Source: Lentisphaerae bacterium GWF2_49_21
GTDB lineage: Bacteria; Verrucomicrobiota; Lentisphaeria; Victivallales; GWF2-50-93
Length of the DNA: 64,000 nt
Assembly (NCBI GenBank): GCA_001804805.1
Contig: MHBH01000005.1
Coordinates: 124,001-188,000, forward strand
Reading direction: 5' to 3'
A program made the position numbers and the translations under genes. This document shows, one piece after another, positions 1 through 8,629 of the stretch (position 1 is the stretch's first letter; each line of letters begins with the position of its first letter). Below the pieces are notes generated by a model, which saw only the letters and a program-made list of their open reading frames with translations, made no database searches and was not told where the DNA came from.

Positions 1-2
1 TC

Positions 3-959
3 AAGGATGCGGCTGCAATAGAAGCTCTTGTCATGAGGATAGGCGACAAGTCGCTGCAGGTCAGGACTGCAGCCGAAAGATCCCTGATCAGGATCAACCC
101 CTCCCAGGAAGTACTCAAGCGCATTGGAGATGAATTCCTTGGTGACAAGGAAGCCAGGGCCGCAGCAGTGACAATCCTCGGTGAGTTGAATGACAGGAGA
201 TATTCAGCTGCGATCGAGAAACTGCTCGGAAGCCTGGAAGATTCCGAGGCGGACCTGATAAGAAGATGCGTCTACGCCCTAGGCAGTCTTGATTACAAGG
301 AGTCCTGGAAGACTGTTTCATCCAAAACGGAGCACAAGGAGGATTTCGTCAGGGAATCTGTTGCTTCCACCCTCGGGAAGCTCAAGATCAAGGATTCCTA
401 CGAGACGATAGTCAAGCTCAGCGACGACAAGGTGGTCAAGGTGTCCACGCAGGCATTCGAATCCATGGGATGGATTGCGGACAGCTATTTCAACGGTGTT
501 CTTCTGAAGGCGATGAAGAAGACCGTGGCGGAATATCCCACCGATAACCGGTCCTATGCCTGTTGGTCGATTGCCAGGATAAACAAGCCGAACCAGGATA
601 TACTCAACCAGCTGGACGCGCTTTGCATGAAGATGGTCTTGAAAGTCCCGATGTCCCCGAACACCTATGATGCCGACAGCGTCAGGATTTCCGCGCTTTT
701 CGCGCTTATCGATTTTGGCAGGACGGACATTCTTGCCAAGGAGAAGGCCGAGGATATAGCCAAGGCCTTCCTGAGTCCGCCAAAGAATGATTCGGGTTTT
801 GCATCCATGGTCGGCGACGGGCTCAGGGATTATGCACGCCAGGCCAAGGCATACATGAACAATGAAAAGGTGGGCCAGTTTGAAGTCAAACCGAGGAGCC
901 CCTTGTTCTTAATAGAGGAGCTGAGAAAGAGAAATGAACAGCAACCGCCACCGCAGTGA
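3..959 (+). CDS. HEAT-repeat protein, 5' end outside window
   Basis: The frame is open from base 3 into the first visible ATG at 33, so the gene starts upstream of the window. The visible protein is a succession of roughly 30-residue helical pairs with the alternating Ala/Leu/Ile pattern of HEAT or PBS-lyase repeats (for example AAAVTILGEL and RRCVYALGSL), so it is an alpha-solenoid scaffold. There is no enzymatic motif. The C-terminus is Gln/Pro rich. Its last 26 bases overlap pyrF, which suggests co-transcription. The partner protein and cellular role cannot be deduced; the missing N-terminus could carry a signal peptide or another domain. Confidence 0.75.
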   Translation, partial: KDAAAIEALVMRIGDKSLQVRTAAERSLIRINPSQEVLKRIGDEFLGDKEARAAAVTILGELNDRRYSAAIEKLLGSLEDSEADLIRRCVYALGSLDYKESWKTVSSKTEHKEDFVRESVASTLGKLKIKDSYETIVKLSDDKVVKVSTQAFESMGWIADSYFNGVLLKAMKKTVAEYPTDNRSYACWSIARINKPNQDILNQLDALCMKMVLKVPMSPNTYDADSVRISALFALIDFGRTDILAKEKAEDIAKAFLSPPKNDSGFASMVGDGLRDYARQAKAYMNNEKVGQFEVKPRSPLFLIEELRKRNEQQPPPQ

Positions 960-1665
960 ACTGATAGTCGCACTTGATTTTGAAAGCTTGAAACCGGCTC
1001 TGGATTTCGTCGGAACCGCCGGCGATTCGGTGACTTGGTACAAGATTGGCAGCCAGCTTTTCTGCAGCGCCGGTCCTGCTGCCGTTGCAGAACTCAAGGC
1101 GAGGGGGAAGAAAGTCTTCCTCGATCTCAAGTTCCATGACATCCCCAATACTGTCGCAGGCGCGGTTGCTGAAGCCGTGAAGATGGGGGCCGACATGGTG
1201 AACGTGCACGCCTCGGGCGGCAGGGAGATGATGAAGGCGGCTGTCAAATCCGCCAATGAACGCTCGAAGCTTGGCGCCAGGCCTCTCGTCATCGCCGTCA
1301 CCGTCCTCACCAGCATGGATGAACTTGCGCTTTCCGATGTCCTCAACCGCAAGGACGCATATGCACCTTCTTCGCATGTCCCGCATCTTGCGAAACTCGC
1401 AAAGGATTCGGGCATGGACGGCGTTGTCGCATCAGCGCATGAGATAGATTTCATCAGGAAAGCCTGTGGAGAGGATTTTGTGCTTGTCATACCGGGGATA
1501 CGGCCTGCCGACAGCAGCACTGACGACCAGAAGAGGATAATGACTCCCGGCGAAGCCGTGAGGAAGGGAGCCAATTTCCTGGTCGTCGGAAGACCCGTCC
1601 TCAAGGCCAAAAATCCGGCTGAAGCCGCCCTTGCCATCAAGACCGAGATGGAAAAAAACATGTGA
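934..1665 (+). CDS. pyrF: orotidine 5'-phosphate decarboxylase
   Basis: Decarboxylates OMP to UMP, the last step of de novo pyrimidine synthesis, in the cytoplasm. The 243-residue length fits the family. Visible family features are an N-terminal LIVALDF strand with the first catalytic-barrel Asp, the signature FLDLKFHDIPNT (Asp-Lys-x-x-Asp catalytic array) near residue 65, and a C-terminal PGIRP...D segment followed by a GRPVL phosphate-binding loop. It begins inside the upstream HEAT gene, with purine-rich sequence ahead of the ATG. Its stop codon is directly followed by a 7-nt periodic array. No other pyrimidine gene is nearby, so it appears to be scattered rather than in a pyr operon. Confidence 0.95.
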   Translation: MNSNRHRSELIVALDFESLKPALDFVGTAGDSVTWYKIGSQLFCSAGPAAVAELKARGKKVFLDLKFHDIPNTVAGAVAEAVKMGADMVNVHASGGREMMKAAVKSANERSKLGARPLVIAVTVLTSMDELALSDVLNRKDAYAPSSHVPHLAKLAKDSGMDGVVASAHEIDFIRKACGEDFVLVIPGIRPADSSTDDQKRIMTPGEAVRKGANFLVVGRPVLKAKNPAEAALAIKTEMEKNM

Positions 1666-1698
1666 TTGCCAATTGCCTATTTCCAATTTCCGATTTTA
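1664..1698. repeat. heptad array starting at the pyrF stop codon
   Basis: Five consecutive 7-nt degenerate units fill 35 bases. The first two are GATTGCC and AATTGCC, and later units keep a TT core. The first unit overlaps the last two bases of the pyrF TGA. No terminator-like stem is seen. It belongs to the class of 7/8-nt arrays found at many gene ends in this window. Confidence 0.6.
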
Positions 1699-1813
1699 AG
1701 TCTAGGAAGGATATGCATTTATAATGTAGGAGTTCACAACTTTAGTTGTGTGTATTTTACTTTTCCTGCTTGATAAATCGGTCTTGTTTGCTAAAATATA
1801 GGCCTGTAATATT

Positions 1814-1887
1814 TGCCCTGTGGTGTAATGGTAGCACAACTGCCTCTGGAGCAGTTTGTCTTGGTTCAAATCCAGGCAGGGCAGCCA
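1814..1887 (+). tRNA. tRNA-Gln (anticodon CTG)
   Basis: A full cloverleaf can be folded by eye. The 7-bp acceptor stem pairs TGCCCTG (1814-1820) with CAGGGCA (1877-1883). The D-arm contains AATGGTAGC. The anticodon stem ACTGC/GCAGT closes the 7-base loop CTCTGGA, which places CTG at positions 34-36 after the invariant T33. The T-arm CTTGG/CCAGG holds TTCAAAT. The discriminator is G and CCA is encoded (1885-1887). It decodes CAG. It stands alone between pyrF and a small membrane-protein gene; no other tRNA was found. Confidence 0.93.
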
Positions 1888-1972
1888 CTCATAACATTTT
1901 TGATTTGGTGATTGCCGATTTATGATTTTTCAAGCTCCGCCCGGCACTGAAATAAATACAGCCGCAGATATT

Positions 1973-2260
1973 TTATTCCAGTTCGAATTCAATTCCGCCT
2001 ATGAACCTGGAGACTATGTTGTAGATGAGGCACATCAGCGCCACGCAGATGAAACCGAAAAACGCATAGATCAATGGCGCAAAGATGAGGAAACTTGCAG
2101 TGAATATCCCGGCAAACACCCCTTCCGTCTTTCCAGTCGCAAATCCAATGATTAGCATTATGATGCCGATCGGCGTCAGGAATATCAATGTGGAAATGAA
2201 ATACATCACCGCCGCCAGTTTTGCCGTGTTCCAGATACCGAATCTCTTGACTCTTGCCAT
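1973..2260 (-). CDS. small two-helix membrane protein, DUF3566-like
   Basis: A 95-residue protein with a short basic N-terminus (MARVKRFGIWNTAKLAAV) and two long hydrophobic helices joined by a glycine-rich turn. This layout, and the FGIWNTAKL lead into the first helix, resemble DUF3566 transmembrane proteins of unknown function; the family assignment is by memory of the pattern. The start was chosen at 2260 because GAGG lies 6-9 bases upstream, whereas an ATG four codons earlier has none. It is divergent from rsmE across a short AT-rich gap that probably holds both promoters. It is likely an inner-membrane protein; function unknown. Confidence 0.7.
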   Translation of the reverse strand: MARVKRFGIWNTAKLAAVMYFISTLIFLTPIGIIMLIIGFATGKTEGVFAGIFTASFLIFAPLIYAFFGFICVALMCLIYNIVSRFIGGIEFELE

Positions 2261-2354
2261 GTGACACCTCAATAGTAAATTTAATCTGTTTTAAAGAACA
2301 TTGTTCTTTTATGACAATATCAGTTATATTATTTGTTTTCAAGGATGAAAAACC

Positions 2355-3047
2355 ATGCGCTGTTTCTTTTGTGAAAACATTGGCGGAACAAATACACTCG
2401 TACAGCTTCCCGAGAGGGAGGAACGGCACCTGTTTAATACTCTCCGCGGCAGGACAGGCGACACTGTCCAGCTTGTCAACGGGGAGGGGCTCATCGCGAC
2501 TGCGAGAGTCGCAGAGGGCAGGAAGCTTTTCGTGTTGGAAGTGGATAAATTTGAAGAGCCGGCAAGAAAGATCCATCTCTTTGTCTCCCCTCCGAAGCAT
2601 AATAAGATGGACCAGCTTCTGACGCAGTGCTGCGAAATAGGTGTGTGGAGCATTACTTTTATCATAATGGAGCATTCTGTGGTCCGTCCGGACGAAGGCG
2701 ATGTGTCTGAAAAATGGAATATCCACCTGATGGAAGGATGCAAGCAGTCGAAGAATCCGTTCATGCCGGAACTCGGAAATGTAATTTCATTTTCCACGAT
2801 GGTTGATGATATTGGGCGTAGGAAACTACAAGCTTTCTATGGGGCTGTCAAAGGAGAGCTTCCGGATGATCCTGAGGGAAAACCGGGCTCCGAACTTGCC
2901 TGGATAGTCGGGCCAGAAGGCGGATTCAGCCAGCCGGAAGAAGACAGGATGAGAGCAGCCAGATTCATTCCATTTAATATTGGCAGATGGGTGATGAGGA
3001 CGGAGACGGCAGCAGTCGCGGGCGCGGCGTTGCTGATGGGCAGATGA
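2355..3047 (+). CDS. rsmE: 16S rRNA (uracil1498-N3)-methyltransferase
   Basis: A SPOUT-class enzyme that methylates U1498 of 16S rRNA in the 30S subunit. The 230 residues show the N-terminal PUA-like part (HLFNTLRGRTGD then a Val/Leu-rich strand), the linker IHLFVSPPKHNKMDQLLTQC, the GCKQSKNPF segment and the C-terminal trefoil knot with WIVGPEGGFSQPEED, which binds S-adenosylmethionine, and RTETAAVAG. AAGGA precedes the ATG by about nine bases. It is apparently monocistronic; a nearly 500-base gap with repeats follows. Confidence 0.93.
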   Translation: MRCFFCENIGGTNTLVQLPEREERHLFNTLRGRTGDTVQLVNGEGLIATARVAEGRKLFVLEVDKFEEPARKIHLFVSPPKHNKMDQLLTQCCEIGVWSITFIIMEHSVVRPDEGDVSEKWNIHLMEGCKQSKNPFMPELGNVISFSTMVDDIGRRKLQAFYGAVKGELPDDPEGKPGSELAWIVGPEGGFSQPEEDRMRAARFIPFNIGRWVMRTETAAVAGAALLMGR

Positions 3048-3085
3048 TGGATGCTTGGATTGTTGAAATCAGAAGAAATATTATC

Positions 3086-3373
3086 GCACAAAGGCACAAA
3101 GCCGCATAGGAATAAAGATAAGCAAAAATTTTCGGAAAAGAGTCTGAGAAAGAACCCGTCCCGAGATCTTACAGACCCGGGATCTCCGATTTTCAAAAGG
3201 GTTTGTCTCAGCCCGAGCAAGAATGCTAAGGGAAAATAAACTTGATGACTTTCTTCGTGGTCTTCGGCCTGTTGCGGCGTAGCCTTGGCGAAGATGGATC
3301 TTCTTCGTGGTGGAAGCATTTCCCGGCTCCTACAGGCCTGGATCTTCGACTTTGTGGCTCAGTGGCTTAGTGC
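3086..3373. repeat. inverted octad arms flanking a gene-free stretch
   Basis: The left arm (3086-3109) has three 8-nt units, the first two both GCACAAAG. The right arm (3350-3373) has three 8-nt units, beginning CTTTGTGG and complementary to the left arm in sense. Between them no convincing gene is seen; a 62-codon reading frame at 3051-3239 lacks codon bias and homology. Positions 3318-3350 resemble the reverse strand of the central part of the repeats at 8389 and 9801 (ATTTCCCG ... GGATCTTCGAC). The whole 3048-3541 gap otherwise looks like decayed non-coding DNA. Confidence 0.5.
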
Positions 3374-3495
3374 GAGGAAATGAATTTAGAATTTTAATCG
3401 GAAACCGGGAATGGATTGGGATATGAAAATATTTAAAAATCAATATTTGAAAAATAATATTCATTTGTATTATGCCAATATTCTTGCATACGCAA

Positions 3496-3527
3496 CCATC
3501 CATCAATCCATTCATCCAATCATCCAA
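3496..3527. repeat. octad array upstream of the GT-C gene
   Basis: Four consecutive 8-nt units, the first CCATCCAT and the last two both TCATCCAA. They end just before AAGGGG, the only purine-rich ribosome-binding candidate for the next gene. Confidence 0.5.
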
Positions 3528-3541
3528 GGGGTGTTCCTGAA

Positions 3542-5269
3542 TTGCGGTGCAAGATGCTGAATACAAGACTTTCGATGCATGGGGTGAAAAACTTCTCCAG
3601 GATAAAACTTTTGATTCTATTCCTGATTCTCTTCGCCACCGTGCCACTTGCTTATTGCCTCTACACCGGCCACATGTGGGAGGATTTCTTCATAACCTTC
3701 AAGTTCAGCAAGAACTTCTGCGATGGGGAAGGGCTGGTATATACGCCCGGGGAAAAAGTCCATGGCTTCACTTCGCCCCTCGGAGTCATTCTTCCGGCAT
3801 TCTGCTATCTTGTGACAGGTTCGGACTCCTATGAGAAGGCGGTCTGGCTTTTCAGGATTATTTTCTGCATTCCGGCATTTGTGGCGGCGGGATATTTCAT
3901 GATCTCGGTTTTCCTCTCGGAGGACACCGACCATAAGATGATACCAGTTGTGTTCGCCGGGCTCCTTTTCACCTCTGAGGCCAAGTCCGTTGTCTTTTCT
4001 GTGAACGGGATGGAAACAGCCTTGATGCTTTTTTTCCTGGCATGGGCTTTCTATCTCATGAGCAGGGATAAGTTCAGCTGGTTGAATGTCGGCGTCGCCT
4101 GGGGAGGGTTGATGTGGACCCGGCCGGATTCCTGTGTCTACATTGCGGCATTGACAGTTTCATTCCTTGCGTTCAGAAAAAATTCCACATTGAAGGGAAT
4201 GATAGCGCCAGTCCTGAAGGCCGCGGCAGTAACAACCGTCATTTATCTCCCATGGTTTATATGGTCATGGTGGTATTATGGTTCGCCAGTTCCACACACG
4301 GTACTTGCCAAGAATGCCATGAACGGGCCAATTGATCTTCTTGGAGTGGTGATGCAGATTCTTACTCATCTTTTCAAGGCGGCCTCATGGGTTTATGCGC
4401 CTGTCTATCCGCATTTTGCGGGATGGAATCCCATTATCTATATCTTCTCGGGATCTGCCGGCATATTTGCCTCCGTCTACTGGCTTCTTCCATGGGCGCG
4501 TGGCGACAGGCTCGGACGTATCGCATCACTGGCCTTTTTCATAGTCATGATCTACTTTGCAAGCCTGCCATTCCCGTATCCCTGGTATTTTCCACCCGCG
4601 GCAATACTCGGGATAATTGTCTTCGTCAGGGGGTTTTTCACCCTGTCAGGGCATTTCAAGACACAGGAGAACCGCTTCACAGTTCCTGTCATTGCATTGT
4701 CGGGCTTTTTCCTGGTAATGATGACGACTCTGCTTCTGACCTCATACGAAATGATGCTGCAGCAGAAATATATTGAGAACGGCACCAGGAAGAAAATCGG
4801 CGAATGGCTTGGTGCGAATACCAGGAAGGACGACAGGATATATCTCGAAGCCCTCGGTTATATCGGATATTTCAGTGACAGGAAGATGCTTGATTATCCG
4901 GGGCTTGTCTCGCCGGAGGTCGTAGAACTGGTGAAAAAGGAGAGGCTGAACTACTTTACGCTTATAGAGAGGCTCAGGCCTGAATGGGTTGTTGTCCGCA
5001 TACTGGAACACTGGAACCTTATAACACAGTCAGCTTATTTCAAGAAGAACTATGAAGTCGTGATCATTTTCGATTCCACTGACGCGCTCGGGAACCTCGG
5101 ATACATACCCGGCGAGGGATACCTCCTGTATGATTCATACTATTATATTTCCAGGAGAAGGAATGACGGAGATCCTGTCATCATGGAAAGGAAGCTGCCA
5201 CAGATGAAAAAGGATAGAAAGAACGGGGAGGGCTCCGTAACCACACAGGTGGTGCCTGACGTTAAATGA
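3542..5269 (+). CDS. GT-C fold membrane glycosyltransferase
   Basis: About 575 residues with a dozen or so hydrophobic helices. After the first helix comes WEDFFITFKFSKNF followed by GLVYTPGEKVHGFTSPL. An acidic pair in the first external loop plus the GLVYNPGE..EGFTSPL pattern is characteristic of polyprenyl-phosphate-dependent GT-C transferases of the ArnT/AftB type. Such enzymes move a sugar from a lipid-phosphate donor onto a cell-envelope acceptor on the periplasmic side. A soluble C-terminal domain follows residue 410. The start is uncertain: TTG at 3542 has AAGGGG about nine bases upstream, while ATG at 3554 or 3575 lacks a clear site. It overlaps the MFS gene by ATGA, so the two are likely translated together. 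The substrate is unknown. Confidence 0.8.
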   Translation: MRCKMLNTRLSMHGVKNFSRIKLLILFLILFATVPLAYCLYTGHMWEDFFITFKFSKNFCDGEGLVYTPGEKVHGFTSPLGVILPAFCYLVTGSDSYEKAVWLFRIIFCIPAFVAAGYFMISVFLSEDTDHKMIPVVFAGLLFTSEAKSVVFSVNGMETALMLFFLAWAFYLMSRDKFSWLNVGVAWGGLMWTRPDSCVYIAALTVSFLAFRKNSTLKGMIAPVLKAAAVTTVIYLPWFIWSWWYYGSPVPHTVLAKNAMNGPIDLLGVVMQILTHLFKAASWVYAPVYPHFAGWNPIIYIFSGSAGIFASVYWLLPWARGDRLGRIASLAFFIVMIYFASLPFPYPWYFPPAAILGIIVFVRGFFTLSGHFKTQENRFTVPVIALSGFFLVMMTTLLLTSYEMMLQQKYIENGTRKKIGEWLGANTRKDDRIYLEALGYIGYFSDRKMLDYPGLVSPEVVELVKKERLNYFTLIERLRPEWVVVRILEHWNLITQSAYFKKNYEVVIIFDSTDALGNLGYIPGEGYLLYDSYYYISRRRNDGDPVIMERKLPQMKKDRKNGEGSVTTQVVPDVK

Positions 5270-6498
5270 AGCATTATCTTGCCATTAAAAAAAGATTTTC
5301 AAATGTCCACCGTGACATCTGGCTTTTCCTGTCCGCCATTGCGATAATCGGCTTTTCAGGACAGATGATTGAATCTGTCTTCAATAATTTCCTGAGTGAA
5401 ACCTACCAGCTCAAGCCTCTGGAGAGGAGCATACTCGAGCTCCCCAGGGAACTCCCTGGATTTGCGGTTGCGTTTGTCTCGGCGCTGCTGTTTTTCCTGC
5501 CGGGCCGCCGTCTTGCCGCCTTTGCAATGCTCCTCCAGGCAATCGGACTCGTCCTGCTTGCATTCTGTGCATCGTCTTTTTCAATCATGCTCATATGGCT
5601 CTTCATCATGAGCCTTGGAATGCATCTTTTCATCTCCCTGCATAACAGCATCGGAATGGAGCTCGCACGTGAAGGGCATGAGGGCAGACGGCTCGGTCAG
5701 ATTAGCAGCATCAGGAATTTTGCGGCGATAGCAGGAAGCTTACTCGTGTATGTCGGATTCAAATACCTGGGGCTGAGCTTTGCCGCCTCATTCATCATAT
5801 GCGCCGCCGTGCTTCTGGTGGCGGCGGTATGTTTCATGTCCATGACCCCGATGCCTGCCCATAAGGCGCATCTGCATCTGAAGCTGCACAAGGAATACAA
5901 GTTGTTCTACTGGCTGAGCGTCCTGTATGGGACCCGCAAGCAGATATTCATAACTTTTGCCCCGTGGGTGCTTGTCACTGTCTATGGAAAGCCCACTGAG
6001 GTCATAGCATATTTCTTCACGATTGGAGGCATAGCCGGAATTTTCATCCAGCCGCTGCTTGGCTGGATGATCGACCATATGGGTGAAAGATTTGTCCTGT
6101 CATTTGAAGGTGTGAGCCTGGTGTTCATATGTCTTGGTTATGGATTTGCGAAATCCATATTTCCGGAGGGCAATACGGCATATTACATCGCGGCGACCTG
6201 TTTTGTGCTTGACATGATCCTGATATCCGCCAGCATGGCCAGGGCTACCTACCTGAAGAAGATAGCCGTCCATCCATCCCATGTGGCGCCAACCCTTACG
6301 ATGGGAGTCACGATCGACCACGCATTTTCCATATTGATATCCATTGCATGCGGCGTCATCTGGTATAAATTGGGTTTTCAGTATGTTTTCCTTGTAGGAA
6401 TGCTGATCGCGATAACTTATTTCTTCTCGGTCATGGCGATACGGATTCCTGGGAAGGCGAAAAACGTGGAGATGGAACCGCAGCCGACCGGAGATTGA
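5266..6498 (+). CDS. major facilitator superfamily transporter
   Basis: The 410-residue protein has about twelve hydrophobic helices in two six-helix halves separated by a basic cytoplasmic loop (HKAHLHLKLHKEYK). The EGHEGRRLGQISSIRN stretch and GWMIDHMGERF match the position of MFS loop 2/3 and loop 8/9 signatures. Its four-base overlap with the GT-C gene suggests coupled translation and perhaps export or recycling of a related envelope sugar or lipid. The substrate cannot be told from sequence. Confidence 0.85.
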   Translation: MKHYLAIKKRFSNVHRDIWLFLSAIAIIGFSGQMIESVFNNFLSETYQLKPLERSILELPRELPGFAVAFVSALLFFLPGRRLAAFAMLLQAIGLVLLAFCASSFSIMLIWLFIMSLGMHLFISLHNSIGMELAREGHEGRRLGQISSIRNFAAIAGSLLVYVGFKYLGLSFAASFIICAAVLLVAAVCFMSMTPMPAHKAHLHLKLHKEYKLFYWLSVLYGTRKQIFITFAPWVLVTVYGKPTEVIAYFFTIGGIAGIFIQPLLGWMIDHMGERFVLSFEGVSLVFICLGYGFAKSIFPEGNTAYYIAATCFVLDMILISASMARATYLKKIAVHPSHVAPTLTMGVTIDHAFSILISIACGVIWYKLGFQYVFLVGMLIAITYFFSVMAIRIPGKAKNVEMEPQPTGD

Positions 6499-6530
6499 AT
6501 TGCCGGCAAGATGCCAGCGCTCCGTAAGTC

Positions 6531-6557
6531 ATAAAATTTTACGAAGGAAAATTTTAT
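6531..6557 (+). promoter_or_regulatory. hairpin with ribosome-binding site in its loop
   Basis: ATAAAATTTT (6531-6540) and AAAATTTTAT (6548-6557) are perfect 10-base complements around the loop ACGAAGG, which is the only Shine-Dalgarno candidate for the ATG at 6559. In mRNA the site would sit in the loop of an AU-rich stem whose 3' strand ends one base before the start codon. It could modulate initiation by temperature, by a protein or by ribosome standby; this is inference. Confidence 0.5.
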
Positions 6558-6558
6558 T

Positions 6559-7704
6559 ATGAAAAGATATGATGTGATAGTTGCCGGTGCCGGCGTAGCG
6601 GGAATCGCAGCCGCGCTCGAATGCGCAAGGTCAGGAATGAAGACGGCGCTTGTTGAAAAGACGATACTTCCAGGAGGACTCGCCACTTCCGGAATGGTGA
6701 ACATATATCTGCCGCTGTGTGATGGAAAAGGCAGGCAGGTGATTCATGGGATCTCCGAGGAGCTGCTCAAGGCCAGCATAAAGTATTGTCCCGGTTCAAT
6801 TCCCGCAGGCTGGGGAGGAGTTCCAGGGGAAAAGGACAAACGCTACTTGGCAGTCTTCAACCCATCGGCCTGCGTACTCGCGTTTGACGAGTTGCTGGAA
6901 CAGAAGAACCTGGACATTTGGTATGACACCCAGATCAGCGGTGCAGCTGTGAAAGGATCAAAACTCACCTCCTTGGAGGTGCTGAACAAGAGCGGGAAAC
7001 TGATGCTGGAAGCCGGCTGCTTCATCGATGCCACCGGCGACGCAGACATTGCGAACTTCGCAGGAGCGGAATGCGAGGAGGGAAGCAACAGCCTGTCGCT
7101 ATGGGCCATGAATGCGTATCCCGACAAGCAAGGGGCCGCTGTCGCCATGATCCGTTTTGGCGCCGATGACTCGGGCAGGGGGCATCCAAAGAATGCACCT
7201 GTGCTCAAAGGCACCAGCGGAAAGGACACCACCACCTTCGTGCTGGAAAGCCGGAAGCTCCTGCGGAATCATTATGCTAACCTGAAGGACGGGCGTACCA
7301 GGGAAACTGAATATCCAGTATGTCTTCCGACTATGGCGCAGTTCCGGACTACTAGGAAGATCAAAGGCCTGGCTTCGGTCAGGAATGATGCATTCAACAA
7401 GAACATTGATGATTCCGTCGGGATTATTCCGGAATGGCGTTTTGCCGGCAAGACATGGGAAGTCCCGTATGGCTCCCTGATTCCTGTGAAAATCAAAGGA
7501 TTGCTTGCGGTCGGCAGATGTATGGATGCGGAAAAAGGCGATGCATGGAATGTCGCACGCGTAATCCCATGTGCGGCTCTTACCGGACAAGTTGCCGGGA
7601 TCTCGGCAGTGTTATCCGTGGAACATGAGACTTCTCCAGATAATATTGACCTGAAGGATATACGGAACGTCCTTGACAAAAGAGGCATATTGTATCATCT
7701 TTAA
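6559..7704 (+). CDS. FAD-dependent oxidoreductase (FAD_oxidored family)
   Basis: A 381-residue flavoprotein. The N-terminus has the Rossmann FAD-binding motif GAGVAGIAAALECARSG followed by an acidic strand end (LVEK) and the family-typical GGLATSGMVNIYLP. DATGDADIANFAGAECE around residue 156 is the second dinucleotide-contact segment typical of PF12831 proteins, and a C-terminal LLAVGRCMDAEKGD...VARVIPCAALTGQVAG segment closes the FAD site. The reaction is unknown; relatives sit beside sugar-catabolic genes in PVC bacteria. It follows the MFS gene by 60 bases; a second member of the family lies at 18857. Translation may be affected by the hairpin just before its start. Confidence 0.85.
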   Translation: MKRYDVIVAGAGVAGIAAALECARSGMKTALVEKTILPGGLATSGMVNIYLPLCDGKGRQVIHGISEELLKASIKYCPGSIPAGWGGVPGEKDKRYLAVFNPSACVLAFDELLEQKNLDIWYDTQISGAAVKGSKLTSLEVLNKSGKLMLEAGCFIDATGDADIANFAGAECEEGSNSLSLWAMNAYPDKQGAAVAMIRFGADDSGRGHPKNAPVLKGTSGKDTTTFVLESRKLLRNHYANLKDGRTRETEYPVCLPTMAQFRTTRKIKGLASVRNDAFNKNIDDSVGIIPEWRFAGKTWEVPYGSLIPVKIKGLLAVGRCMDAEKGDAWNVARVIPCAALTGQVAGISAVLSVEHETSPDNIDLKDIRNVLDKRGILYHL

Positions 7705-7733
7705 AAAAAGCATCAAAAAAGGAGGCATGAAAG

Positions 7734-8162
7734 ATGAAGAAGCTGTTTTTGGCGATGTGCACTGCAATGATACTGGTCGCTGTTTCCGGCTGCTGCAGCA
7801 AAGTCTGTGGCCTTAGCGGAGCCGATGCGGAAGGCGTAAAGACGGTTGGGACGGAAGAGATGCAGAAAATTGTTGAAAAGAAGACCGCATTGATCTTCGA
7901 TGCGAGATCTGTTAAATATGATACCGGTGAGAGAATCCCGGGAGCAAGGGTCATTTCCACTGAAACTTCATCCGAAGATGTTGCCAATGCCATCATGGGC
8001 AAGAATGCGGCAGTCGTCCTCTACTGCAGCAGCACGAAATGCCCGGCCAGCGGAAATCTCGCAGCCTACCTGAAAAAGCTTGGATATACGAACATCACTG
8101 TTTATCCTGAAGGAATAGAAGGCTGGAAGGCCGCCGGCAACAAGATCGAAAAGCCGGAATAA
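7734..8162 (+). CDS. rhodanese-like lipoprotein
   Basis: The 142-residue precursor has a lipoprotein signal peptide with lipobox VSGC (Cys20). The remaining domain is a single rhodanese fold: FDARSVKYDTGERIPGARVI is the CH2A-like region, and VVLYCSSTKCPASGNLAAYL carries the active-site Cys98 at the start of the loop with a second Cys103. YPEGIEGWKAAG is the usual C-terminal motif. It is probably a periplasmic, membrane-anchored sulfur-transfer or thiol-handling protein. AGGAGG lies about nine bases upstream of the ATG. A strong terminator follows at 8251. Confidence 0.88.
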   Translation: MKKLFLAMCTAMILVAVSGCCSKVCGLSGADAEGVKTVGTEEMQKIVEKKTALIFDARSVKYDTGERIPGARVISTETSSEDVANAIMGKNAAVVLYCSSTKCPASGNLAAYLKKLGYTNITVYPEGIEGWKAAGNKIEKPE

Positions 8163-8250
8163 TGGTACGTATTCAGTAAACTATGCCGTTTGCTTAATCC
8201 GTACTAAAAATAAAATGCAAAATCACTCTTTTTATGATTTTCTGATTTCA

Positions 8251-8282
8251 CGCGGGGCGAAAAAACGCCCCGCGTTTTTTTT
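8251..8282 (+). terminator. rho-independent terminator after the rhodanese gene
   Basis: A perfect 9-bp GC-rich stem (CGCGGGGCG with CGCCCCGCG) closes an A6 loop and is followed by eight T residues. It is one of the clearest intrinsic terminators in the window. Confidence 0.93.
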
Positions 8283-8302
8283 GCTCAATTGAAATTAAGA
8301 AT

Positions 8303-8373
8303 GTAGCACAGGCATCCTTCGATAAACTCCTCTCGATTGCACTCGAGACAGGCAGGAAAGGTCTTGCCTGTGA
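8303..8373. repeat. GTAGCACAGGC family repeat, diverged copy
   Basis: Begins ATGTAGCACAGGC and ends with the partner CTTGCCTGTG, as in the copies at 23411 and 24575, but the middle is lengthened by unrelated sequence. A related fragment in reverse orientation with a different stem (GCCGGC instead of GCCTGT) is at 8594-8617. The 8163-8686 gap contains no gene: it holds a terminator, this repeat, the repeat at 8389 and a heptad array. Confidence 0.5.
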
Positions 8374-8388
8374 TTGAGATGTTAATAT

Positions 8389-8578
8389 GAGGCAATTTCA
8401 AAATGCCTCTTTTAAGCTGATTTCAAAAGTTGGAGTGCGCTGCTTTAGCGTGTTTAACCTGTTGTCGAAGATCCCGGCCCCAAAGGGTGTCGGGAAATAC
8501 CAAGACACGCTGAAGCTGTGAACTCCAACAGGCGTTATTCCCGCAACAAATGTTTTTCGTATTTTTGTAATCAGCTCA
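8389..8578. repeat. dispersed ~190-bp element, copy 1
   Basis: Opens with an imperfect palindrome (GAGGCAATTTC...GCCTC), then has GTTGGAGT and ACTCCAAC as inverted inner ends around GTCGAAGATCCCGGCC and GTCGGGAAATAC, and closes with GTATTTTTG-AATCAGCTCA. The same order is seen at 9801-10008 and 40768-40956. No reading frame is conserved between copies, so it is probably a non-autonomous or REP-like element. Confidence 0.65.
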
Positions 8579-8629
8579 ATATAAGAATCATTACCGGCGG
8601 GACGCCAGCGCTACATGCTGCGGAATTAC

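Noticed and set aside
1814-1887. tRNA-Glu (anticodon CTC)
   Set aside because: Reading CTC as anticodon would shift the loop by two bases and remove T33; the 7-base loop places CTG at 34-36.
3051-3239. 62-codon frame in the rsmE downstream gap
   Set aside because: Low-complexity, overlaps the octad arm, no ribosome site; judged non-coding.
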